A DNA stretch of 64,000 nt, taken from the NCBI GenBank assembly GCA_032173675.1, contig JAVKPL010013538.1, positions 1 through 64,000 of the forward strand. The letters run 5' to 3'. The DNA is from Gastrolobium villosum (lineage: Eukaryota > Streptophyta > Magnoliopsida > Fabales > Fabaceae). Below are positions 23,833-36,833 of this stretch, piece by piece. The notes under the pieces were generated by a model that did not search any database, was not told the DNA's origin, and was given only the letters and a program-made list of their open reading frames with translations. How positions within the stretch are numbered: the first letter of the stretch is position 1; every line of letters starts with the position of its first letter. The translations under genes and the position numbers were made by a program.

Positions 23833-23880
23833 TGTAACAGCCCGTTGTACACCGGTATTGTTAACATTGATTATGATATT
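23833..23880 (-). repeat. 5' LTR of gypsy-1, terminal 48 bp
   Basis: TGTAACAGCCCGTTGTACACC to TTATGATATT. It is continued at 34094 after the Copia insertion. The last five bases (ATATT, 23876-23880) are the Copia TSD. Confidence 0.92.
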
Positions 23881-26207
23881 TGAAAGTAAACTGGCCTTTG
23901 AAGGCCGATGCATGTAAGGTGTAAAACAAAAACTTTACTGCGGAACATACATGCACTCATAGGTTCATGCTTTAAGACAGCATGATGTTACCTTGTTTTG
24001 GCCTGATCAGTCAGGGAGATGAGATGTCAGGCTTGAAGGGTTCAAACCCTCTAATGGTGATCCACACCACCGTTCGTCTATGATGCAAGAACTCTTTCTT
24101 GAAAGCCACCTGATGAACACCACAATGAGGCTTGCTATGCGCACAAGTGGTGAAGGTGGAGGCCAGGTATCCTGTTTGGAAAGGTGTACTGAGCTACCCT
24201 ACAGAATGGTGCATTGATGGAGGAGAGTTGGCTAGGTTTTTCACTGAAACCTAAGGTGAGGAACATGTCATATTTATGCGCACCCTTTGGAGAGGAGGAG
24301 GGAATTCAATCATTCAAAATGAAAACAAACTTTCAAATTTCTTTGAAAGTTGCGCATGAAACAGTGTGATAAGGTGGAGCTGTTGCAAAACTAACTTTGC
24401 CAACAACCTCCAATCTTATCCACATGAATTTAAATTCAAATTAATTTAAACTTAAATTCATAAACTATCATATAGTATATAGTTCTCATGCGCATAATTC
24501 AGCCCTAGAAAGGGTCCAAATACATTGAGTAGTTGCATTCAAAATTTGAATCAACTCACCCACTGATTCCCTCAACCACCAAATCTGAATGGAGGTTTGT
24601 TTTAAGTGATAAGATAACACTCTTATCACCTAAAAGTTGCGCACCAAACAGCCTAGGGAGAGCCTCCAAAGATGCTTCTTCATCCAAGGAATATGCTCCA
24701 ATAAGATCCTGTCTTATCCTTTTGTTATGAAACAACTTTTCAAAACCAATTCAAATTCGAATTCAAACACTTGAATTCAAACGTTCAAACATTCAAATTC
24801 AAAATTCAAAATTTCAAATTTCAAATTCAAAATTTGAATTTCAAAATTCAAATTCAAATTCAAATTTCAAAATTCAAATTTCAAATTTCAAATTTCAAAT
24901 TTCAAATTCAAAATTCGAATTTCGAAATTCAAATTCTAAATTCAAATTTCAAAATTCAAATTTCAAATTCAAAATTCGAAATTCAAATATTTGATTATTA
25001 ATTTAACTAATTAAATTAATTAGTAATGGCTTGGACTATCCAAGCCCATTACTAAACTCCATGCACCACCCACCCATTTAGGTGGGCTTCCAAACAGCTT
25101 CTTGGGCTAATAACATTATTAGGCCCAATACCTTTAAAGCTAGTCCATCATGACTACAAGGTGTTAGTGTGTGACCCATTAGGTCCAACTTAGCTACTGA
25201 CATAACTGGGCTTGGGCCCAACAAGCCCACAACCCAATTAATGACAACACAGAGCACTAGCAATGCTTTGTTGCCCCAGAACTAGTCAGATTAATGACTT
25301 GATCAACCTATTGCACATATTTGGTTACCGTATGTATTTTCCTTCGTCTCGGTCATCTTCCCATTAACCTAGGGTAAGGAAATGTATCAACCCCTGCGGT
25401 TTAGGGTAAGCTTTATTCGAAATAGGGAATCTTCAATTTACTGACTCTAAAGGCAGATCATCTCATGATCTCTTTTACTATGCATAGATTCCCGAGTCCC
25501 TGTAAATGTCATCCCGATTTCTCCGGTTTACAGATAACCTAATCTCTCACAGAGATTTGACGAATTCCTTCAGCTTATTACCCTAGCCCTGTGCCCTTTA
25601 AGGACACGCCCAACAGTATACCTATGAGTCTCCATGTTTCAGGCAGACGAGGTATACAATCAAAACATGCCTTCAAGAACACAGTCTAGGTAATAACTTC
25701 TGGTCTAAGGAAAGACATACCCAAACATACAGAGATTACTCTAATGACACTATCTGTGAGATTTCCTCATAGAGTATCTTTTTGGGTCTGTTCAGTGCGA
25801 GCTATACTCTTATAGATCCACCCACGACTTTAGCTAAGATATCTCCATATCTGCAGCTCATGAGGTCTTTACCTTGTATCTATATACAAGTAGATAAGTC
25901 GTACTAGTCTTTACTCGAGATCACTGATCCCCAAACTCAGTGTCTCTAGACTAGGAACATATGATTAGGAATAGACATGCAATATCCTTGAATCCTCATG
26001 ATCGTGATCTCATCACAGATACTCAAGAGATACCTGTTCTATTCCAAGGGGTTTATCCAGTTCGTTCATATAATATTAACAGTAATATCGAGACACAATA
26101 TGAAACTGAATAAATAGTGCTTTCATTTATTTGCGATAAACAAAGTTCTACATCTAGTGTCCTTTATTTAATCAAAAGATTGTCTCTAGGACACCCATAT
26201 GCTAACA
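23881..26207 (-). repeat. 3' LTR of the Copia element
   Basis: 2327 bp, long for Copia. It contains a tract made almost entirely of AAATTCAAATTT words (24745-24990). Open frames in it are repeated in the other LTR and carry no domain. Confidence 0.93.
24745..24990. repeat. TTCAAATT/AATTTGAA low-complexity tract
   Basis: About 245 bp of overlapping CAAATTTCAAATTC words, including self-complementary AATTTGAATT stretches. The matching tract is at 32625-32872 and differs by small indels. Confidence 0.85.
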
Positions 26208-26220
26208 AGCTCCCACTTGG
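26208..26220 (-). other. Polypurine tract of the Copia element
   Basis: CCAAGTGGGAGCT on the minus strand, directly before the 3' LTR terminus TGTTAGC. The RNase H frame overlaps it. Confidence 0.85.
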
Positions 26221-26221
26221 C

Positions 26222-26996
26222 CTAGAGCCAATCAGACCTAAGTCGTATGCCCAAAGCCTCATAATGACTATCATGTTTTCTCTGAGAAACAGCCTTTGTC
26301 AGAGAATCGGCCGGGTTATCGTCTGTGGGAACATAATCCATTTTTACATCATTCCTATCAATGATTTCTCTAATCAAATGATATCTGCGGAGCACGTGTT
26401 TAGATCTTTGATGAGACCTAGGTTCCTTTGACTGCGCGATGGCTCTAGTGTTGTCGCAAAGCAATTGTATGGGCTCATCCACGCTTGGAACCACCCTTAG
26501 TTCATTTACGAACTTCTTGATCCACACTGCCTCCTTAGCTGCTTCTGAAGCAGCTATGTATTCAGCCTCTGTCGTTGAGTCTGCTGTTGTCTCCTGCTTG
26601 GAACTTTTCCAAGACACTGCCCCACCATTTAAGGTGAATACGAATCCTGACTGTGACTTGCAGTCATCTTTGTCACTCTGAAAACTGGCATCAGTGAACC
26701 CTTTCACTGTTAACTCATTAACCCCACCATAGACCAGAAACGCATCCTTAGTTCTTCTTAAGTATTTAAGGATGGTCTTGACTGCCGTCCAGTGACCCTC
26801 TCCAGGGTCTGACTGGTATTTGCTCGTAATGCTTAAAGCATATGAGACATCTGGTCTCGTACATATCATGGCATACATGATGGATCCAATAGCCGAAGCG
26901 TATGGAATTCCACTCATGCGATCCTTCTCAGGCTGTGACTTAGGACACATAGCCCTTGATAGGTGTACCCCATGACTGACAAGAAGAAAACCCTTT
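26222..26996 (-). pseudogene. Copia RNase H domain (end of pol)
   Basis: This is the C-terminal part of pol, reading on from the RT in a shifted frame. Motifs seen are SGIPYASAIGSIMYAM, FTDASFQSD, GGAVSWKSSKQ, ADSTTEAEYIAASEAAKEA and LLCDNTRAIA. It ends at the 3' PPT. It is out of frame with the RT frame because of a one-base deletion in an A-run at about 26991-26997. Apart from that break it is intact. Confidence 0.9.
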
Positions 26997-28089
26997 TCGA
27001 CCCTTCCATGCTAAACCTCTTTAGCATCTTGTCAACGTACGTGGATTGAGATAAACCCAGCAGCCTCTTGGATCTATCTCTATAGATCTTTATACCAAGT
27101 ATAAAGGCTGCCTCTCCCAAATCCTTCATGGTAAAGTTTTCTGAAAGCCACTCTTTCGTTATTTTTAATGTGGGGATGTCATTTCCTATTAGCAATATGT
27201 CATCTACATAAAGCACTAGGAAGACGACATTACTCCCACTTACCTTTCTGTAAACACAAGGTTCATCCTCGTTCTTGATAAAACCGTTACTCTTAACGAC
27301 TTCATCAAAACGTATATTCCAACTCCTTGATGCTTGCTTTAGCCCATATATTGACCTTTGTAGTTTGCATACCATATGCACCTGATCTTTGTTTTCAAAG
27401 CCTTCAGGTTGTGTCATGTACACTTCCTCCTTCAAGAACCCATTCAAGAAGGCGGTCTTGACATCCATTTGCCAAATTTCATAGTCGTGGTATGCTGCTA
27501 TTGCAAGCATGATCCTAATAGATTTGATCATGGCAACTGGTGAAAAAGTTTCATCATAGTCAACTCCTTGTCTTTGACGATACCCTTTCGCCACCAACCT
27601 AGCTTTGTAGGTCTGAACGTTGCCATCTGCATCAGTCTTTCTTTTAAAGACCCATTTATTACCAATAGGAACTATTCCTTGTGGTTTAGGAACCAAGGTC
27701 CATACCTTGTTCTGATACATCGAATCCATTTCAGATTCCATGGCTTCAAGCCATTTTGAGGAGTCAACATCTTTGACCGCCTCCTCGTAGTTACTTGGTT
27801 CATCATCCTCAACAGTTTGCTGATTCTTAATCACAAACCCGTACCTTTCAGGTGGATGGATGACCCTCGTAGGTCTACGGAGTTGTGTGTTTACTTCTCC
27901 ATTGGAGAACGTCGCCTGCGGAGCAGACTCGGGTTCCTCAATCTGTTCTTGTGGATCTTGCACTTCTTCAAGATCAATCTTACTCCCACTGCCTCCTTGA
28001 GAGATCAAATCCTTCTCAAGGAACTCAGCATTCTTTGAAACAAACACTTTGTGTTCTTCCATGGAGTAGAAGTAGTATCCCTTAGTACC
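26991..28089 (-). pseudogene. Copia reverse transcriptase
   Basis: The segment follows the in-frame stop TAA at 28092-28090 and the linker after integrase. RT motifs are ALEAMESEMDSM-like, WVFKRKTDADGN, QMDVKTAFLNG, RSIYGLKQASR and the catalytic YVDDILLIGND. The segment ends at the one-base deletion near 26991-26997, after which the frame closes at 26914. The first recognised Met in it (28062) is internal, not a real start. Confidence 0.92.
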
Positions 28090-28092
28090 TTA

Positions 28093-29211
28093 AGGATACC
28101 CCACAAATAGACATTTAGTACTCTTAGCACTAAGCTTGTCTGATGTCAACGCTTTGACATAAGCTGGCGATCCCCATACCCTGAGGTAACTCAGGTTGGG
28201 TCTCGTACCACTCCATATCTCATATGGTGTGGTCTGAACAGATTTAGACGGTACCCTATTTAGAAGGTATGCCGCTGTGTCTAAGGCATATCCCCAAAAC
28301 GATTTTGGAAGTTGAGTATCACTCATCATAGACCTAACCATGTCTAACAAGGTCCTGTTTCTCCTTTCGGAGACACCGTTTTGGTGTGGTGTGTAAGGAG
28401 CGGTAAATTGTGAGAGAATTCCATTTTCTCTCAGATAATCCTGAAACTTGTGGCTCAAATATTCACCACCACGATCTGATCGTAATGTCTTAATCATCTT
28501 GCCACGCTGTTTCTCCACCTCATTCCTAAACTCTTTGTACTTTTCAAAAGCTTCAGATTTATATCTCATTAGGTATATATACCCAAATCTTGATTTGTCA
28601 TCTGTAAAGGTAATGAAATAAGAATATCCACCTCTAGCCTCAATAGACATTGGGCCACATACATCAGTATGAATGAGTTCTAATAACTCACTAGCCCTAT
28701 GACTCTCAAGCCCTTTGGGCTTTTGTTGAATCATTTTCCCAGCTAGACAAGATTCACACTGTCCATAGGATTCCAAATCCATGGAGTCCAGGTATCCATC
28801 TCTATGCATCCTAGACAATCTTGTTTCATTTATGTGCCCTAGTCTACAGTGCCAAAGATAAGATTGATTATCCGTCCTAGGTCGTTTCACATCTATATTG
28901 AGCACTTCATTTCCCATTTCCAACACATACAATCCATTTATTAAAGAAGCAGTACCGTAAACCATATCATTCAAAATGATAGAAAAAGTACCATCCCTAA
29001 TACTGAAAGTATAACCATCTTGTTCTAAACAAGAAATTGAAATAATGTTTCTAGAAATATGCAGAACATAAAGACAATTATTCAAATGCAATAAAAGGCC
29101 CGTAGGCGAAATAAGGTCAGCATCTCCAACTGAATGAGCAGCAACTCTTGCTCCATTACCAACGCGGAGATCTACCTCGTTTCTATCCAATCTCCTTGGG
29201 CTCCTAAGTAC
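28093..29211 (-). pseudogene. Copia integrase with GAG-pre-integrase domain
   Basis: In the same frame as gag, after the TAG at 29214-29212. It contains the zinc region WHCRLGHI...CESCLAGKM, the DDE triad in HTDVCGPMS, LRSDRGGEYL and NGVSERRNRTLL, and the ending KCLFVGYP before the TAA at 28092-28090. Apart from the stops at either end the reading frame is undamaged. Confidence 0.92.
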
Positions 29212-30168
29212 CTACAACATATTGCAGATATGAGAACCGCATCCGGTATCCAATACCCATGAGGATGGATTAGCATAAGAATAATTTATCTCAATCATGA
29301 AAATACCTGAGGCAGAAGCATCACCATGCTTCTTGTCCTTCACATTGTTCAGGTAGTCTGGACAATTCCTCTTCCAGTGGCCTTTCTTGCCACAATGGAA
29401 GCACTCAGCATCACCCTTGTCCTTAGGTGCCTTCTTACCCTTCTTCTTGCCCTTCTTCTTCTTGGATTTTCCTTTGGGCTTAAGGGGGTCACCTTTTGCA
29501 GGCTCCTTACCCTTTCCCTTGGCCTTGCTAGGCCCACCAATCAAAAGAGCCTGTGTCATATCCTTCTTGATAGACACTTCAGCTGTTGTTAACATGCTTA
29601 ACAACTCAGGCAAGCTCACTTGCATCCCATGCATATTGTAATTCATGATGAATTGACTGAAGGAAGGTGGAAGTGAGGTGAGGACTAAGTCATTACTTAG
29701 CTCGGCATCCATGATGAAGCCTAGGTTTCCTAGCTTCTCAATCAGCCCAATCATCTTGAGAACATGGCTGGCAACAGACATGCTCTCAGTCATCCTACAA
29801 GAGAACAGTTCTCTTGAGGCCTCATACCTCTCATGCCTGCCTTTAATATCATACAACTCCTTGAGATGTACGATAATAGAGGGAGCATCCATATGCTCAT
29901 GCTGCTTTTGCAGTTCAGGCGACATGGATGCCAACATGATGCATACTGCCATCACATTGTCATCCAAGTGCTGTTGGTGGGTTATGAAATCAAATTCCGC
30001 AAACCCTTCTTCCCCTTCCCGTGGAGCTACGGGTATTACAGCATCTAAAACGTAGGCAATCTTTTCGGCCCTTAGAACTATTCTTAGGTTCCGATACCAG
30101 TCCATAAAATTTGAACCGGTCAGTTTATTCGTATCGAGTATTGAACGCAGTGACAGTGGATTAGTCAT
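29212..30168 (-). pseudogene. Copia Gag and start of protease, ended by TAG
   Basis: Starts at the ATG at 30168 (MTNPLSLRSILD). The UBN2-type gag domain includes LTGSNFMDWYRNLR. A lysine-rich stretch (about 212-250) is followed by the zinc knuckle CFHCGKKGHWKRNC (256-269) and the protease motif VLDTGCGSHIC (305-315). The TAG at 29214-29212 cuts protease just after its active site. The same frame continues into integrase, so this is one nonsense mutation. Confidence 0.93.
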
Positions 30169-31740
30169 ACTATAAGCTGAAAAGGATGTAAAGATAGTTT
30201 TAGTTAATATACGGTTATGTAGTTAAAAGCAAATTATTAAAGACTTGAAATAATTTGCCCCTCCCACTATTTTATCTAAGTCAATGACCTTTCCTTTTGA
30301 CTTAGGGTTAATCTACTTTAGATTTTACCTTAGTGGGATTAAGAGTGCGATTATTTATTTTAACCTCCGTCTGAGACCGCAAGATTAATTTAAATAAAGG
30401 GTTGATCTTTATCAACAGTATCTCATACCCTCTCTTAACATTAGGTTGACAACTCTTTGTCACTTAGTGGTGCATCTCATGCAACCAACCTAGCACCATT
30501 ACCCTAAGCACATAAGCCTGGCTGTGCCTGCAACTTATGTCTTAGTTAAGCATTAAACCAGCACCCTAAGTGTCTTACACTTCAAACACTACTTTAGCCC
30601 AACGAAATAGTGGGTCCCAACTGAGTTGTGGAGCACCACTATGTAGAAGAGTTTTGAGTAGCATTGGTGGTGGGAGGTAATCATATGCTTAATTATTTAT
30701 TCCTTTTAAGGGTTCCTTTTATCTTGGGGTTAATTAGGTCCCATCAAACGCATATTGTAAGTTATCATGCTAGTCGTTACCTATGTCAAACATCTATCGG
30801 TATTGGACAAACATAATAACCATACAAAACGCGGTTTGCCCAATTTATGCATACTAGACGTTCTAATCATACATGCATATAAACAGTTTATATTGAGATA
30901 GCCATGGTGCTCGCGCTTTTGTCCTTTTTGCTTCTTTAAGCAACGGCCGCTTGTCGTCTATACGCCACTAGCCTATTTCTCTAATTACAAATAATTAAAG
31001 AAACTCCATAACATTTTGGAGGAACAAAATTACAAAATTTAAATTACAAATACACTTGTAAATTAAAATGCGCGATTACACATAAATTTAAAATTCAAAA
31101 AATTCAAATCCGGGCACCATGACCATCCCCTTCCTGTTTGTACCTGAAAAGCTCAAAACTTGCAAACACAAACATTATATTATCACATAACATTTTCACA
31201 TGTATTTTGACATTTAACATTTAAACATCAAAATAACATCAAGATTCATAATCTTAAATTTCTCATTGGCCGAATTTAAAAAACAATTTCAATTCAAATT
31301 TTGTTAATTCTTTCTTAAAGAAAACAAAATTAAACCATGCATGTAGCCATAAATCTCCACATGGCCGAATCATATAGGTAACTATATGATAAATTTTGTC
31401 TCAAAATTTCATGCATATAAACATGACACAATTCATGGAGAAAAATAAGAAATCATTCAAGGCACTCTTAGTACCCTCCATGATCGAATCTTCCCTTTCA
31501 AAAAGGGTGTTCCTTTTAAAACTTTCATAAAGAAAAAGAAACTAAACCATGATGCATAATGTTATATGAACACAGAATCAAATTTTCATGTTCATAAAAA
31601 CAAAAACTTTAACACTTTAAAGGATTTGTGATTCAAAATCCACATGCAGAATTTAAACTTTAACCCTTTAAAGATTTTTGACCGTGAAAGACTCTTTTCA
31701 CAAACAAGGTACCATCACCCGTCGATGGTAAAGCAACCGG
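30169..31740 (-). other. Copia 5' leader
   Basis: About 1.57 kb between PBS and gag ATG. It is AT-rich, without a supported open frame on either strand. Very long for a Copia leader, and unexplained. Confidence 0.7.
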
Positions 31741-31752
31741 GCTCTGATACCA
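31741..31752 (-). other. Primer binding site of the Copia element
   Basis: TGGTATCAGAGC on the minus strand, two bases after the 5' LTR end; tRNA-Met type. Confidence 0.93.
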
Positions 31753-31754
31753 CT

Positions 31755-34088
31755 TGAAAGTAAACTGGCCTTTGAAGGCCGATGCATGTAAGGTGTAAAA
31801 CAAAAATTTTACTGCGGAACATACATGCACTCATAGGTTCATGCTTTAAGACAGCATGATGTTACCTTGTTTTGGCCTGATCAGTCAGGGAGATGAGATG
31901 TCAGGCTTGAAGGGTTCAAACCCTCTAATGGTGATCCACACCACCGTTCGTCTATGATGCAAGAACTCTTTCTTGAAAGCCACCAGATGAACACCACAAT
32001 GAGGCTTGCTATGCGCACAAGTGGTGAAGGTGGAGGCCAGGTATCCTGTTTGGAAAGGTGTACTGAGCTACCCTACAGAATGGTGCATTGATGGAGGAGA
32101 GTTGGCTAGGTTTTTCACTGAAACCTAAGGTGAGGAACATGTCATATTTATGCGCACCCTTTGGAGAGGAGGAGGGAATTCAATCATTCAAAATGAAAAC
32201 AAACTTTCAAATTTCTTTGAAAGTTGCGCATGAAACAGTGTGATAAGGTGGAGCTGTTGCAAAACTAACTTTGCCAACAACCTCCAATCTTATCCACATG
32301 AATTTAAATTCAAATTAATTTAAACTTAAATTCATAAACTATCATATAGTATATAGTTCTCATGCGCATAATTCAGCCCTAGAAAGGGTCCAAATACATT
32401 GAGTAGTTGCATTCAAAATTTGAATCAACTCACCCACTGATTCCCTCAACCACCAAATCTGAATGGAGGTTTGTTTTAAGTGATAAGATAACACTCTTAT
32501 CACCTAAAAGTTGCGCACCAAACAGCCTAGGGAGAGCCTCCAAAGATGCTTCTTCATCCAAGGAATATGCTCCAATAAGATCTTGTCTTATCCTTTTGTT
32601 ATGAAACAACTTTTCAAAACCAATTCAAATTCGAATTCAAACACTTGAATTCAAACGTTCAAACATTCAAATTCAAAATTCAAAATTCAAAATTTCAAAT
32701 TTCAAATTCAAAATTCGAATTTCAAAATTCAAATTCAAATTCAAATTTCAAAATTCAAATTTCAAATTTCAAATTTCAAATTTCAAATTCAAAATTCGAA
32801 TTTCAAAATTCAAATTCTAAATTCAAATTTCAAAATTCAAATTTCAAATTCAAAATTCAAAATTCAAATATTTGATTATTAATTTAACTAATTAAATTAA
32901 TTAGTAATGGCTTGGACTATCCAAGCCCATTACTAAACTCCATGCACCACCCACCCATTTAGGTGGGCTTCCAAACAGCTTCTTGGGCTAATAACATTAT
33001 TAGGCCCAATACCTTTAAAGCTAGTCCATCATGACTACAAGGTGTTAGTGTGTGACCCATTAGGTCCAACTTAGCTACTGACATAACTGGGCTTGGGCCC
33101 AACAAGCCCACAACCCAATTAATGACAACACAGAGCACTAGCAATGCTTTGTTGCCCCAGAACTAGTCAGATTAATGACTTGATCAACCTATTGCACATA
33201 TTTGGTTACCGTATGTATTTCCCTTCGTCTCGGTCATCTTCCCATTAACCTAGGGTAAGGAAATGTATCAACCCCTGCGGTTTAGGGTAAGCTTTATTCG
33301 AAATAGGGAATCTTCAATTTACTGACTCTAAAGGCAGATCATCTCATGATCTCTTTTACTATGCATAGATTCCCGAGTCCCTGTAAATGTCATCCCGATT
33401 TCTCCGGTTTACAGATAACCTAATCTCTCACAGAGATTTGACGAATTCTTTCAGCTTATTACCCTAGCCCTGTGCCCTTTAAGGACACGCCCAACAGTAT
33501 ACCTATGAGTCTCCATGTTTCAGGCAGACGAGGTATACAATCAAAACATGCCTTCAAGAACACAGTCTAGGTAATAACTTCTGGTCTAAGGAAAGACATA
33601 CCCAAACATACAGATATTACTCTAATGACACTATCTGTGAGATTTCCTCATAGAGTATCTTTTTGGGTTTGTTCAGTGCGAGCTATACTCTTATAGATCC
33701 ACCCACGACTTTAGCTAAGATATCTCCATATCTGCAGCTCATGAGGTCTTTACCTTGTATCTATATACAAGTAGATAAGTCGTACTAGTCTTTACTCGAG
33801 ATCACTGATCCCCAAACTCAGTGTCTCTAGACTAGGAACATATGATTAGGAATAGACATGCAATATCCTTGAATCCTCATGATCGTGATCTCATCACAGA
33901 TACTCAAGAGATACCTGTTCTATTCCAAGGGGTTTATCCAGTTCGTTCATATAATATTAACAGTAATATCGAGACACAATATGAAACTGGATAAATAGTG
34001 CTTTCATTTATTTGCGATAAACAAAGTTCTACATCTAGTGTCCTTTATTTAATCAAAAGATTGTCTCTAGGACACCCATATGCTAACA
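31755..34088 (-). repeat. 5' LTR of the Copia element
   Basis: 2334 bp. It differs from 23881-26207 by a few point changes (for example CTGATG/CAGATG near the start, GAATAAA/GGATAAA near the end) and by indels in the TTCAAATT tract. Confidence 0.93.
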
Positions 34089-34093
34089 ATATT

Positions 34094-36828
34094 AAGCGCA
34101 GTTACAATCACAGTGATTGGGTTAATTAAATTACGGGCAACTTTTTTCTTTTATCATATTCCTTTTCATAACAATAACTTTTTCCGTAATCAATTAAAAC
34201 AACACTATAATTGTAAATGCAATTCGCGGAATCATACATTTTACTAACATCACTAATCTTTCTTTTTATTCAATTCATTTAAACTCACCATCTTACTCTC
34301 ACGTTTTGACATGTTATAGTCCTTTACATTAGCTACGCGTGGTTTCAAACCACGTACCATTTGGAGTTCTACCCACCAAGTTAAGCCCCTTTCATTTAGT
34401 CTAGAAAAACCTGAATTTTCAAAAATTGCACTGTGGTAATCGATTACCAGTGGGTGGTAATCAATTACCACCTGTCAAAAATGAGGCAGTAGCTAAAATT
34501 TTGCATCCTCTGTTCTGGTAATCGATTACCAATCTTGGGTAATCGATTACCTCACTTGGTAATCGATTACCAAGCCTCAGTAATCGATTACCAGTGGAGA
34601 CAGTAGCATTTATTTCGTCCCCTGTTGCATGGTAATCGATTACCATGTTTGGGTAATCGATTACTATGCAGTAAAAGTGACAGATTACAACATTTTCAGC
34701 CCAAAAAGGGTTGTGTAATCCATCCCTAACCCCTTAGTACTCTACACATCACTTAAACATACCCTAATGTAGGCTCTAGGCCCTTCCATCATGCATTTTC
34801 ATTCAATCATGCATCATTTACAAAGTCTTTAATATCATGGCCATTTTACAACAAATATGGACCATTTTACAACATAAGTGCCAAGGCTTCAAGTGCAATG
34901 AATGTGGCAATGGACAAGTCCCATGCTCACTCAAAATATACAATTATCCATGGCATGAATCATAGGCAATAAACAAGACTTAGAACATAATCATGAACAT
35001 TACAAAAGCATGGAAATAACATCATGCAATATGTTCATGACCTAAGTCTCAAAATACTAAATGGCATGCTATGTGCACTCCATAGTCTCCTCCAAAATGT
35101 CATGCAAGCCCAATGCACCGCATGCAATCCACTGTCCACTAAGCGGGCTTCTTGCCCGAAGCTCCTCCTGGCTCATAATGCCCTGAAATGTGGTCCCCCA
35201 AACACGGGGTGAGATATACAAATATATCTCAGTAAACCAATGGAGCTAGAGGCTCTCTCCACTCCATGGCTCACTCAATGTGCAAATATGACATCATATA
35301 ATATGCATGCAATACAATATCACCAACAACTGGAGACAAACCGAGAACATCCACAATTGGATTTACGTTCAAGGACTCCATCATATAACTCCCGAGACAA
35401 TCCTGGCGCCTCTCCCATGGTTGAGAAGACTCCATGGCAAAACCCAACCGGAACTCCTCATGAGCCCTATCCGGCGGATGTCCCATGTTTGGCTCATCCT
35501 GGTGTCGCTCCCAGAGTCGACCCCACGGCATACCCAACTAGCATTCCCACACGGAATAAATCCAGCGGATGTCCAAACCCAACACACGTCAACTGGCCAG
35601 TGACCAAACAATTTTCACACAATTCAAGCAATATGGCATACAAGCACATAATCACACAATGCCATAAACACATAATCCAACCACAACCTTCCACTAGGTG
35701 TGGTGGAGCACACAAGGGATTAAACCCAAGTTCCAAGGGTTTACCTCAACACAAGCAAATCCTTTACACACGTATGCTCCAAATCAACCTTTCACAATCA
35801 CGTCCGTGTGAGGCACCCTACAACGATCAACAATTCCAAATTACACCAAACCTCAATTTTCATGAAAATTCCACAAATTTTCCTAAGTTAAAAACCTAAC
35901 TTTTTCACCAAAATTTATCATAGCATTTCTAGCTTACAAGCATCATTCTAAGGCATTTTCATCTAATAGCATTTTTCCATTTGGGCTCTCTATCATCACA
36001 CATCTAAAATTAAAGGCTTAGAGCATAAATTCCTAGATCTACAAAATCAACCACAAAGATACCACAAATATACTCACAATCTAGTGTATGAACACCACCA
36101 AGGCTCCACTAAGCCAAAGGAAGACCAAAAGCTCCAAAAACTCCAAGAACACTCAAAGGGTCGGATCTGACTTCGCCCAAAAACGCAGCAAGGAGGTGGA
36201 TTCAAGGCTTGGAAGCGTCACCAATGGATCTAGAAGGTTGTTTACAATAGATTTCAACACCAAGATCAAGAGATTTGGTGAAGAAATGAGGAAATGGCAA
36301 AGGAAGAGATGAAATGGGTGCTTGGTTCTTCAATGGCAGGGACGCACGGGGAAAGAAAGAAAAAGGAAGGAAAGGCAAGGGGAAAAAAGGTGGGAAGCTA
36401 AGTGACTTCGGTCACACGGGTCCCACACGCGATCTAACTTTAATCCCGATAAAATTTCTGATCATAAATTCTTAATCTACATATTTTTCCAGTCCATGCC
36501 ATATTTTTATTTCCCCAAAATATTGATAAAAATTTCACACTTATCAGTACACTCACACCACAGTATTTAACACTAAAAAAAATCACTATTCATCATTTTT
36601 TCACAAATTTGCCTACTCACTCAATTTTCCTTCCTGATTCCATTTCCAGCATTATTTTTGTCTTATGAAATCTCTAACTCAATATTCATGCCTCAGAATA
36701 CACGGCTGGTCAATTACCATTTTGCCCTTTTTGCCCATTTTGGCCATAATTCACGGATTTTCACTAATCCATCAATTCTATTTTCACATTTAATATAAAA
36801 TACACATTTAAATATATGAGGTGTTATA
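34094..36828 (-). repeat. 5' LTR of gypsy-1, main part
   Basis: Continues 23833-23880 after the Copia element and its TSD. It has the eight-copy palindrome array (34435-34672) and the double hairpin (35196-35231). Ends GAGGTGTTATA before the TSD TATAA (36829-36833). Very similar to 16179-18940. Confidence 0.92.
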
Positions 36829-36833
36829 TATAA

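Larger units (their letters stand above)
23881..34088 (-). mobile_element. Ty1/Copia element (Tork/Angela-type), youngest insertion
   Basis: 10,208 bp, with LTRs at 23881-26207 and 31755-34088 and TSD ATATT at 23876-23880 and 34089-34093. On the minus strand it begins TGTTAGCATATGGG and ends CTTTCA. PBS, PPT, gag, protease, integrase, RT and RNase H occur in Copia order (integrase before RT). The two LTRs look about 99% identical; only about a dozen substitutions and small indels in the low-complexity tract can be seen. The insertion is therefore recent and younger than the gypsy element it interrupts. Lineage is tentative, from the RNase H motif TTEAEYIAASEAAKEAVW. The coding region has two nonsense codons and one frameshift. 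Confidence 0.93.
16179..36828 (-). mobile_element. Ty3/gypsy Tekay-type chromovirus (gypsy-1), split by a Copia element
   Basis: The 3' LTR is at 16179-18940. The interior runs from 18941 to 23832. The 5' LTR is 23833-23880 joined to 34094-36828, interrupted by the 10.2-kb Copia element. Without the Copia insertion it is about 10.4 kb. PPT, PBS, gag-pol and TSD (TATAA) are all present. The gene order gag, protease, RT, RNase H, integrase, with a chromodomain-like C-terminus, identifies a chromovirus; the long LTRs fit Tekay/Del. It inserted into the interior of a related non-coding element. Three in-frame stops in pol make this copy non-functional. Confidence 0.92.

Noticed and set aside
24533..25001. 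Open frames in the Copia LTR, including a repetitive NFKIQ-rich peptide
   Set aside because: They read the TTCAAATT low-complexity tract and recur in both LTRs.
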